40,190 nt of DNA from a bacterium (GTDB lineage: Bacteria; UBP18; UBA7526): NCBI GenBank assembly GCA_030615855.1, contig JAUWYL010000008.1, forward strand, positions 1-40,190, in the 5' to 3' direction. The notes below the pieces were generated by a model. It did not search any database, was not told the origin of the DNA, and saw only the letters and a list, made by a program, of their open reading frames with translations. This document shows positions 15,999 to 23,005 of this stretch, piece by piece (positions within the stretch are counted from its first letter, which is position 1; each line of letters begins with the position of its first letter). A program made the position numbers and the translations under genes.

Positions 15999-16935
15999 TC
16001 ATCTCCTCTCTTCTCTTGGCCAGCCCCCGCCACCTCTTATAGATCCAGAAATATTGGGTGGGGTATCTTCTCACATAATCCTCGATAATCTTAGTAAATT
16101 TCTGGGTATTGATTAAGATATCCTTCTCCTTATCTCCGGTCAGTTCTAACTCTACTGGTGGATCGATGACTATGGTATATCCTTCATTCCCTTTCTTTCG
16201 TACAACAAACATGGGAAGAAGAGTGGCGCCGCTTCTCTTTGCTAGAGTAACTGTTCCCGGGGCCGTGGGTGCTGGCTGGCCGAAGAAGTCCACCCAGATG
16301 GCTCCCTTATCTTCAAAGAAGTTCCTATCCTGCTGGAGATAGAGGATCTTATTCTCCCTTAACCATCTCAAGGATTCTTTTACTGCTCGATGGGCTGGTA
16401 GGGCAGGAATGGAATGGATATTTATTCCTTTCTGCATATCTTTAATGAGTCGGGCTACCTTCTTATCCCGAACCTCCCGATAGAGAACGCCGAGGGGATA
16501 ACCCTCCTGGACTAATTTAGTGCCCAGAAGCATGAAGTTCCCCAGATGACCAGAGATGGTCATTATTCCCTTCCCCTTAGCTAAGGCCTTATCCAAATTC
16601 TCTTTTCCCTCAATGGTGAACATGCGATCAATAGTTTCTTGAGAGAGGCGATAACAGCGAAGTAATTCCACACTATACCTTGTTAAGTTATGGTAGATCC
16701 CTTTGGCGATCCTCTTTAGCTCTTCTTCAGATTTCTCTTTTCCAAAGGCAAGGTTCAGGTTCTTAAAGACCGTTTGATGATAGAGCCTTATGAGCCAGGC
16801 GAAATTGGCCATGCCCCGAGCAAAGAGATAGGCCATTCTCCAGGACATAGCGTTTATTAGCCAGATAGTAAACTTCAAAAGTATTCTATAGACAATCCAG
16901 TACTTCCATTCTCTTTTAATAAGCCTTCGTCTCAC
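15976..16935 (-). CDS. LpxL/HtrB-family lipid A acyltransferase, paralogue 2
   Basis: Same family and likely reaction as its neighbours: transfer of a fatty acyl group to a lipid A intermediate. Residues 12-30 are hydrophobic; FTIEGKENLDKALAKGKG precedes ISGHLGNFMLLG, with H130 and M135 where an acidic residue is expected. WVDFFGQPAPTAPGTVTLA and the C-terminal YVRRYPTQYFWIYKRWRG are family hallmarks. The start is GTG, in a GTGA four-nt overlap with the stop of paralogue 3, so translation is coupled. With 319 residues it is the longest of the four. Confidence 0.9.
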   Translation of the reverse strand: MRRRLIKREWKYWIVYRILLKFTIWLINAMSWRMAYLFARGMANFAWLIRLYHQTVFKNLNLAFGKEKSEEELKRIAKGIYHNLTRYSVELLRCYRLSQETIDRMFTIEGKENLDKALAKGKGIMTISGHLGNFMLLGTKLVQEGYPLGVLYREVRDKKVARLIKDMQKGINIHSIPALPAHRAVKESLRWLRENKILYLQQDRNFFEDKGAIWVDFFGQPAPTAPGTVTLAKRSGATLLPMFVVRKKGNEGYTIVIDPPVELELTGDKEKDILINTQKFTKIIEDYVRRYPTQYFWIYKRWRGLAKRREEMNAKKAKG

Positions 16936-17867
16936 CTCTGTGTCCTCTGTGTTTCTTTCTGTGTCCTCTGCGGTACTGTCTTCCAGCGCTTATAGGTCCA
17001 GAGCCACTGCTCGGGATATTTTCTAACGTAGGATTCAATAATCTTAGTAAACTTAGCACTATTTACCAAAATGTCTTTTTCTTTATTACCGGTTACTTCT
17101 AACTCTACGGGAGGACCAAAGATAATTCTGTGTCTATTATCCACTTTTCTAACAACGAACATGGGCAGAATAGCAGCTCCGGTTCTCTTAGCCAATACTA
17201 CCGGCCCGATTGGGGTTGCTGCGGGATAACCAAAGAAATCGACAAAGACCCCTTGAGGAGAATCACGGTCTGCCTGGATGCAGAGAACCTTATTCTTCCT
17301 TAGCCATTTTAAGGATTGGCGAACTGAAGCATAAGAAGGAGAAGTGGGTATAAGGTCAATCCCTAAGTGGCGTCCAATATTAAAGAAGAGTTTTACTACT
17401 CTGGCATCACTTGCTCCATAAATGAAAGAGGCACAGGAATAACCTTCCTGAGCCAATTTAGCGCCCATCAAGGGGAAATTGCCCAGATGACCAGAGAGTC
17501 CGATCACCCCTTTTCCTCGAGCCAGAGCAGTATTTAAATATTCTCTTCCCTGGATAGTAAATATTCTATCGATCTCTGTCTGGGAAAATTTGAAGACGCG
17601 TAATAGCTCACAGATGTTTTTAGCAATATTGCGGTAGGTCTCCCGAGCAATGGCTCTAATTTCATGAGAATCCTTCTCTCTTCCGAAAGCGCGATTAAGA
17701 TTATTAAAAACTATTTGACGCCTGACACCCAGTATCCAGGCCAAGCCAGCCAGACCATTTGCCAGGCCATACATCATCCTTAGGGGTAGAATATTTATCA
17801 GAGCAATAACCATCTTAAGCGCTACCCATCCTATCTTATGTTTGATCCACCTTCTCACCTTTTTCAT
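16932..17867 (-). CDS. LpxL/HtrB-family lipid A acyltransferase, paralogue 3
   Basis: Probable secondary lipid A acyltransferase of 311 residues. It shows FTIQGREYLNTALARGKG, LSGHLGNFPLMG (H127; P132 replaces the acidic residue), VFVDFFGYPAATPIGPVVLA and YVRKYPEQWLWTYKRWKT. A 47-bp stretch near the 3' end (16978-17024) is identical to one in paralogue 4 (17910-17956), pointing to recent duplication or gene conversion. The C-terminal RTQKETQRTQR is encoded by CTCTGTGTC words, another repeat-coded tail. AAGGA seven nt upstream supports the ATG. It overlaps paralogue 2 by four nt and follows paralogue 4 by 17 nt. Confidence 0.9.
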   Translation of the reverse strand: MKKVRRWIKHKIGWVALKMVIALINILPLRMMYGLANGLAGLAWILGVRRQIVFNNLNRAFGREKDSHEIRAIARETYRNIAKNICELLRVFKFSQTEIDRIFTIQGREYLNTALARGKGVIGLSGHLGNFPLMGAKLAQEGYSCASFIYGASDARVVKLFFNIGRHLGIDLIPTSPSYASVRQSLKWLRKNKVLCIQADRDSPQGVFVDFFGYPAATPIGPVVLAKRTGAAILPMFVVRKVDNRHRIIFGPPVELEVTGNKEKDILVNSAKFTKIIESYVRKYPEQWLWTYKRWKTVPQRTQKETQRTQR

Positions 17868-17884
17868 CCTAATATCCTTCCAGC

Positions 17885-18790
17885 CTAACTTTCTCTTTTG
17901 GGTGGTTTCGTCTTCCAGCGCTTATAGGTCCAGAGCCACTGCTCGGGATATTTTCTCACGTAATTCTCGAGTATTTTGGTATACTTTTGCACATTTACCA
18001 GGATATTTTTCTCCCTATCGCCAGTCGATTCCAGTTCCATTGGAGAATCGATGATAATCCTGTGTCTATTATTCTTCTCTCTTATGGTGATCATGGGAAG
18101 GATGGTGGCTCCGGTTCTTTTGGCTAAAATAACAGGGCCAGGAGCAGTGGCCGCTGGATGGCCGAAGAAATCAACAAATATCCCTCTGGGAAAATCCCGA
18201 TCCCCATGGAGACCCAAGATCTTGTTCTCCTTTAGCCAGGCTAAGGACTTCTGAGCCGAGAGGCGACGAGGCAAGGCAGGAATAATATCCAAACCTAAGT
18301 GATTCCCGATATCTACGAAAAGCCTTGCTCCCTTCTTGAGGCTGGTGCCATACATAACAAAAGCAAAGGGAGTGCCCTCCTGGGTGAGCCTTGCTCCCAT
18401 TAAAACAAAGTTGCCGAAGTGGCCTATAAGGGCGACCACTCCCTTTCCCTTTACAAGGGCTTTATCCAGGTTCTCCTTCCCCTCTATGGTGAACATCTCT
18501 CTAAGTTTCTCAGGTGAGATTTTATACTTGAATCCTTCACAGCCATTCTTAATCCAATTGCGATAGCTCTGGAAGGCAATTCTTCTAATCTCTTCCGCAG
18601 ACTTCTCTTTCCCAAAGGCACGATTGAGATTCTCAAAGACTGTCTTGTGGAAGATGCCCAATACCCAGGCAATCCTTGCTAAGGCCTCTGCTAAAAGATA
18701 GAGCGCCCCCCAGGGAAGGATATTAGCCAGCCAAACGAAACCTTTTAAAGATAGATATTCCAATTCATGCTTTATTTTCTTCTGCTTCAC
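17885..18790 (-). CDS. LpxL/HtrB-family lipid A acyltransferase, paralogue 4
   Basis: First-transcribed of four tandem LpxL-like genes, 301 residues. It shows FTIEGKENLDKALVKGKG, LIGHFGNFVLMG (H124; V129 replaces the acidic residue), IFVDFFGHPAATAPGPVILA and YVRKYPEQWLWTYKRWKT. The GTG start overlaps the waaA stop in GTGA, so acyl transfer is directly coupled to Kdo addition, which fits enzymes that act on Kdo2-lipid IVA. It is closest to paralogue 3 at its 3' end. Function is inferred from family and context; the missing motif acid leaves catalysis in some doubt. Confidence 0.9.
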   Translation of the reverse strand: MKQKKIKHELEYLSLKGFVWLANILPWGALYLLAEALARIAWVLGIFHKTVFENLNRAFGKEKSAEEIRRIAFQSYRNWIKNGCEGFKYKISPEKLREMFTIEGKENLDKALVKGKGVVALIGHFGNFVLMGARLTQEGTPFAFVMYGTSLKKGARLFVDIGNHLGLDIIPALPRRLSAQKSLAWLKENKILGLHGDRDFPRGIFVDFFGHPAATAPGPVILAKRTGATILPMITIREKNNRHRIIIDSPMELESTGDREKNILVNVQKYTKILENYVRKYPEQWLWTYKRWKTKPPKRES

Positions 18791-20091
18791 TCCAATAATT
18801 TCCCTATCAGTTCTACAGTTTTCTCTGATGCTCCTTGATGTTCTTTAACAATCCTTTGGGCCTTTTCGCCCAATCCCTCTCTTTCTTCAGCGCCTCTTAG
18901 AAGGCTTAAGACCTTCTCTAAGAGTTCTTCCTTATTCCTGATCTGAATCCCCCCTTCCCCTTCTTTAAGCAATCGTGCGCTCTCTATGAAGTTGTGCATG
19001 TAGGGGCCGAAGAGGGGTGCCTTGCCTAAGGCAGCAGGCTCCAGAATATTATGGCCCCCAATAGGAACCAGGCTTCCTCCCACAAAGACCACTGTTGCTA
19101 AGGAATAAACCTTGGCCAATTCGCCGATAGTGTCAAGGAGAATGATCGGTCGGTGATCGGTGATCGGTGATCGGTGATCAGTAATTTGGGAGCGGCGGAT
19201 ATAAGAGAGATTTCTATTTTTACATAAGGACTCGACTTCTGGGATGCGTTCTGGGTGGCGAGGGGTAAGGATGAGTCTTAGGTCTGGAAATTCTTCTTTT
19301 ACTTTTTGATAAATATCTAAAATAATCTCCTCTTCTTTGGGATGGGTGCTTCCTGCGACCAGAACCAGATCCTTTAAGGAAATCTTTAGTTCTTCAGCCA
19401 ATTTCTCCATATCTGGGGGTTCGGTCTTCAGTCCATCGAACTTGACATTGCCTGTGGTATAGACCCTCTCCTCTGAAACCCCTAAAGAGATGATTCGCTC
19501 CTCATCCAGTTTAGACTGCATGCTGAATAGATCGATATTAGAGAGTACTCTTTTTAGAAAGGGTTTTATTATTCTATAGCCTTTATACGATTTAGATGAA
19601 ATCCTACCATTGACTACTGCCAAAGGGATTTTCCTTCTCTTTGCTTCCCTTATGAAATTGGGCCAGAGCTCAGTCTCAACCATAATGAAGAGCTTTGGCT
19701 GGATAACCTTCAAAACTTTATTTACGATCCATTTAAAGTCTAAAGGAAAGTAGATGATTTCCTTGGGATCAGAAATGGCCTTCCTTGCCATATCCTGGCC
19801 AGTATCAGTCACTGTAGAGATTAAAAAGTTATCGTTTGGAAATCTCTTTTTTATAGCATCTATTATGGGAGAGGCAGCGATTACCTCTCCCACACTCACC
19901 GCATGAACCCAGATGATATCTTTATTCTTTACTTTAGGAATTAACCCCGCTCCTGTGTACAGGGGGGGGGTAAACCCCAGACGCTGTTTCAATCCCTTCT
20001 TATACTTTCCTTTAGTAATCATTCTGAATAAAAAGTAGGGACTGGAGAAGAGCAAAAATAAAAATAGCAAGAGACTATAGATAAGATACAT
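18787..20091 (-). CDS. waaA: 3-deoxy-D-manno-octulosonic acid transferase
   Basis: Transfers Kdo from CMP-Kdo to lipid IVA at the inner membrane. The N-terminal membrane anchor (residues 1-22), WVHAVSVGEV with the likely catalytic base E69, FPLDF, MVETELWPNFI, NGRISSKSY, AGSTHPKEEEI and the C-terminal GGSLVPIGGHNILEPA are all present in 434 residues. Two repeat-coded insertions are visible: residues about 41-50 (TPPLYTGAGL) containing a nine-cytosine run, and 301-316 (SQITDHRSPITDHRPI) from GATCGGT heptamers. The leader word GAGCGTTACCGAGG lies just before the ATG. It overlaps the first LpxL paralogue by four nt. Confidence 0.96.
   Translation of the reverse strand: MYLIYSLLLFLFLLFSSPYFLFRMITKGKYKKGLKQRLGFTPPLYTGAGLIPKVKNKDIIWVHAVSVGEVIAASPIIDAIKKRFPNDNFLISTVTDTGQDMARKAISDPKEIIYFPLDFKWIVNKVLKVIQPKLFIMVETELWPNFIREAKRRKIPLAVVNGRISSKSYKGYRIIKPFLKRVLSNIDLFSMQSKLDEERIISLGVSEERVYTTGNVKFDGLKTEPPDMEKLAEELKISLKDLVLVAGSTHPKEEEIILDIYQKVKEEFPDLRLILTPRHPERIPEVESLCKNRNLSYIRRSQITDHRSPITDHRPIILLDTIGELAKVYSLATVVFVGGSLVPIGGHNILEPAALGKAPLFGPYMHNFIESARLLKEGEGGIQIRNKEELLEKVLSLLRGAEEREGLGEKAQRIVKEHQGASEKTVELIGKLLE
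19146..19184. repeat. In-frame heptamer repeat GATCGGT in waaA
   Basis: Consecutive GATCGGT/GATCAGT heptamers encode the seven-residue repeat ITDHRSP/ITDHRPI between SYIRR and ILLDTIGEL. The word family is shared with the spacer at 11489-11517. Confidence 0.88.
19962..19970. repeat. Nine-G homopolymer (C9 in coding sense) in waaA
   Basis: The run encodes T-P-P-L near residue 42, inside a repeat-like insertion next to CCTGT-GT-ACAGG. Tracts of this length are prone to slippage. Confidence 0.85.
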
Positions 20092-20095
20092 ACAC

Positions 20096-20113
20096 CCTCG
20101 GTAACGCTCAGGT
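20096..20113 (-). promoter_or_regulatory. Leader word before the waaA start
   Basis: On the minus strand ACCTGAGCGTTACCGAGG is followed by GTGT and the ATG at 20091; its 3' end, GAGGGTGT, is the only purine-rich stretch positioned as a ribosome site. It is a variant of the word seen at 11471, 20836 and 37158. Confidence 0.6.
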
Positions 20114-20186
20114 AAATCCCAAATTCCAAACTCGAAACTCTAAAAAACTTTCCTAATTTTGAGTTTTGAGTTTTGAGTTTTAAGTT
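20114..20186. repeat. Inverted heptamer array between DUF374 gene and waaA
   Basis: TTGAGTT heptamers (20159-20186) oppose AAACTC/CAAATTCC words (20117-20142), which can pair back as a hairpin. The array reaches the stop codon of the acyltransferase at 20180, contributing its last codons. Confidence 0.65.
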
Positions 20187-20830
20187 TGAACGAAGTAGTT
20201 GTCTGCTTCCTCTGTGAGCCTGTTTAGGACTTCTTCTAATTCTTGGGTCTTTTCTTTTATTATCTTTTGTGATGCTTTAGGTGGAACCCTAATTGGTTTT
20301 CCATATATAATTATTCCCCGGCTAAAAAAACGAGGAAGGATGAACTTGCTCCAGTTATCAAGATAGACCTTCCTTCTATTAGCATTGGAGCTCAATGGGA
20401 TAATAGGCATCTGAGTCTTCTGAGCGAGGCGGATTACCCCTTCTTTTACCTTATAGATGGGGCCCCTCGGGCCATCGGGAGTAAAGGCACCATCGAAACC
20501 CTCTTTTAATTTCTTAGCCATCAGAAGAAGCGCCCTGCCTCCACCGCGCGATGTAGAACCGCGAAGGGTCCTACTCCCTAAGTGGTGGAGGATGCGGGCA
20601 AGATACTCACCATCACGATGTCTGCTCACCAGAGCATAGATACTCTGATTGCGCAGGTGATAGGTGGGTAGAAGCATCCTTCCATGCCAGAAGGCATAGA
20701 TGACTCTTTCTCCCTTTTTGCGAAGCCTTTTTAGAGGCCCCTCGCCTTTTATCTCGATTTTCAATGTCTTCCCCAAGAGAAGCATAAAGAGCCAACCGAG
20801 AAAGGACATTATGCTTGGAGAAAATTTCAT
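20180..20830 (-). CDS. DUF374 lysophospholipid acyltransferase-like protein
   Basis: A 216-residue membrane-associated protein of the DUF374 family, related to 1-acylglycerol-phosphate acyltransferases and often found beside waaA and msbA. Seen are an N-terminal hydrophobic segment (residues 6-22), the IYAFWHGRMLLP block at about 44-55, LVSRHRDGEYLARIL, GSTSRGGGRALL and the family motif FTPDGPRGPIYKVKEGVIRLA, followed by PIIPLSSNA. By family and place between msbA and waaA it probably modifies a lipid A or phospholipid acyl chain, but no DUF374 substrate can be assigned from sequence. The leader word CTCCGAGCGTTAGCGAGG lies directly upstream of the ATG. Confidence 0.88.
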   Translation of the reverse strand: MKFSPSIMSFLGWLFMLLLGKTLKIEIKGEGPLKRLRKKGERVIYAFWHGRMLLPTYHLRNQSIYALVSRHRDGEYLARILHHLGSRTLRGSTSRGGGRALLLMAKKLKEGFDGAFTPDGPRGPIYKVKEGVIRLAQKTQMPIIPLSSNANRRKVYLDNWSKFILPRFFSRGIIIYGKPIRVPPKASQKIIKEKTQELEEVLNRLTEEADNYFVQT

Positions 20831-20835
20831 CTACC

Positions 20836-20853
20836 CCTCGCTAACGCTCGGAG
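20836..20853 (-). promoter_or_regulatory. Leader word before the DUF374 gene start
   Basis: CTCCGAGCGTTAGCGAGG on the minus strand, then GGTAG and the ATG at 20830. It is identical over 18 nt to the word at 11471-11488 upstream of the deacetylase. Confidence 0.7.
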
Positions 20854-20910
20854 TAAGAAAGTATTTTTCATCTTGACTTTGCTTCTTTCAATTCCTACTC
20901 TGATACTTTC

Positions 20911-22782
20911 CTACTCTTTTGTTCTGTTCACTGTGTCCCTGAATTGCATCTCATAGAGTCTCTTGTAGAGTCCACCCTGAGCCAGAAGTTCCTCATGAGT
21001 TCCCTTTTGAACAATCCTTCCCTTCTCCAGGACGATGATTTTATCTGCATTCCTCACTGTTGATAGCCGATGGGCGATGACGAAGGTCGTCCTTCCCCTC
21101 ATTAGTTTATCCAAGGCCTCCTGAACTAACCTTTCTGACTCACTATCCAAGGCACTAGTGGCCTCATCCAGAATTAAAATGGGAGGGTTCTTCAATATTG
21201 CCCGAGCAATGGCTAATCTCTGCCTCTCCCCTCCAGATAACTTCACCCCCCGCTCTCCGATAATGGTATCGTAGTCCTTTTCTGTGGCCATGATGAAGTC
21301 ATGGGCATTGGCTGCTTTAGCGGCTTTAACAATCCCTTCTTCACTGGCTCCCGGTTTTCCATAGGCGATATTATTCCGAATGGTATCGTTGAATAAGAAG
21401 GTCTCCTGGGTAACGATCCCAATCTGGCCCCGTAAGGATTTGATGGTTGCTTTTTTAATATCCTTTCCATCTATGGCTATCCTTCCTTTTGTGGGGTCGT
21501 AGAAGCGAGGAATGAGATTTACTAAGGTGGTCTTACCCACCCCAGTTGGTCCCACTAAAGCCAGGATCTCTCCCACCTTTGCTTCAAGACTGATATCCTT
21601 CAGAATCTCTTCCTTCTCGTAAGAGAAACTGGCCTTTTTAAACTCAATTCTCTCTTTTATTCTGGGTAGTTCTTTAGCATCCTCTGCCTCTTTTACCGTG
21701 GGTTCGGTATCCAGAACCCGGAAGACTCTCTCTGCTGCTGCTAATCCCTGCTGGATCTCGGCATTCACCTTGGAGAGTCTCTTCATGGGCTGGGCCAAAG
21801 AACCCAGAGCAGCGGCGAAGATTACGAAGAGTGGCCAGGAGATGAGTCCCTTTATAACCTGCATACATCCATACCAAACGATGACCACAATGCCCAGAAC
21901 AGCGAAGAGTTCTGTTAGGGGAGAGATTAGGGCATCCCTTCTGGCCCACTTCATGAGAGTTCTGAAGAGACTCTTGTTCTCTTTTCTGAACCTCTCGTTC
22001 TCCTTCTCCTCCATACTAAAAGCCTGGACAATGTGGATCCCGGATACCGTCTCCTGGAGGTTAGAATAAACATTGGCCATCTTCTCCTGGGAGCGGGTGG
22101 TAAGCTTCCTAATCCTCCTTCCCAGACGGGAGACGGGCAGGGCGATAAAGGGAGTGACAGCGAGGTAGACTAAGGCCATCTGCCATCTGATAGCAAAGGC
22201 CAGGACAAGACAGATAATAATATTACAGGGCTGGAGGAGGAGATTTCTCAGGCCACTGGTAATCGAGCTCTGGACCGCTCCCGTATCATAGGTGAGACGG
22301 GAGATGATCTCACCAGAGCGTCTCTCAGTGAAATAATCTAAGGAAAGGAAGGAGATGTGGCGGTAGAGGTCATTACGCAGATCGATGACCACCCTCTGGC
22401 CGATATAGGACATGAGATATTCCTGGTAGTAGCTACTCAAACCTTTAGCAAAAGTAGCAATTACCATAGCAACAAGGATGAAAAGTAGGACTTCTTTTCT
22501 GGTATACTTTTCATAAAAATAGAGGAGCTTCTCCTGGGCCCTCCCCTTCCAGCTTCTCTCGAGTTTAGCGATATAGTCAGGGACAAGCTCCTCTTTCACT
22601 CCCAGTTCTTTAACATCAAATAGGGCGATAGGTTCTGGGGAGAGGACCTTGCCCATCAGAGGAAGGCCGGTAACGAGAGTAAAGCCAGCGAATATTGCAG
22701 CAAACCACATACAGATTAAAGCAACCAAGAAGCGTCCCTTATATGGTCTAAGGTATCTTAATAGCCTTCTATAGAGTCCCAT
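20911..22782 (-). CDS. msbA: Lipid A export ABC transporter (MsbA-like)
   Basis: A fused permease-ATPase that flips Kdo-lipid A across the inner membrane. The membrane domain (about residues 15-340) carries the usual coupling region FTERRSGEIISRLTYD. The ATPase has GPTGVGKT at 411-418, the Q-loop VTQETF, the signature LSGGERQR at 515-522, Walker B ILILDE at 535-540 and the H-loop VIAHRLS. Its 623 residues exceed E. coli MsbA by about 40, mostly an extended segment between the first two helices (about 48-95). GGAGG precedes the ATG. Its place between lpxB and waaA fits the lipid A path. Other type IV ABC exporters look similar, so the name leans on context. Confidence 0.9.
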   Translation of the reverse strand: MGLYRRLLRYLRPYKGRFLVALICMWFAAIFAGFTLVTGLPLMGKVLSPEPIALFDVKELGVKEELVPDYIAKLERSWKGRAQEKLLYFYEKYTRKEVLLFILVAMVIATFAKGLSSYYQEYLMSYIGQRVVIDLRNDLYRHISFLSLDYFTERRSGEIISRLTYDTGAVQSSITSGLRNLLLQPCNIIICLVLAFAIRWQMALVYLAVTPFIALPVSRLGRRIRKLTTRSQEKMANVYSNLQETVSGIHIVQAFSMEEKENERFRKENKSLFRTLMKWARRDALISPLTELFAVLGIVVIVWYGCMQVIKGLISWPLFVIFAAALGSLAQPMKRLSKVNAEIQQGLAAAERVFRVLDTEPTVKEAEDAKELPRIKERIEFKKASFSYEKEEILKDISLEAKVGEILALVGPTGVGKTTLVNLIPRFYDPTKGRIAIDGKDIKKATIKSLRGQIGIVTQETFLFNDTIRNNIAYGKPGASEEGIVKAAKAANAHDFIMATEKDYDTIIGERGVKLSGGERQRLAIARAILKNPPILILDEATSALDSESERLVQEALDKLMRGRTTFVIAHRLSTVRNADKIIVLEKGRIVQKGTHEELLAQGGLYKRLYEMQFRDTVNRTKE

Positions 22783-22794
22783 TTAAGCCTCCAT

Positions 22795-23003
22795 TGAACA
22801 TTGAGCATTGAACATTGAGCATTGAAATCCGAAATCCAAAACCAGAAATCCGAAAAAATGTCTAAATGCCTCAATGACTAAATTTAACATTTGGAAATTT
22901 GAGCATTGATTCGTTATTCGTCATTCGGGTTTCGCCATTTAATTTGGTGATTGGTTATTACTTTTTTCTTTTCATTTTGCATTGTTAACTTTGCATTTTG
23001 CAT
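22795..23003. repeat. Word-array spacer upstream of msbA
   Basis: The 223-nt spacer consists of heptamers ATTGAGC/ATTGAAC, then AAATCCG/AAATCCA, then ATTCGTT/ATTCGTC and TTGCATT words on the right. No gene, tRNA or clear terminator was found in it. Confidence 0.7.
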
Positions 23004-23005
23004 TT

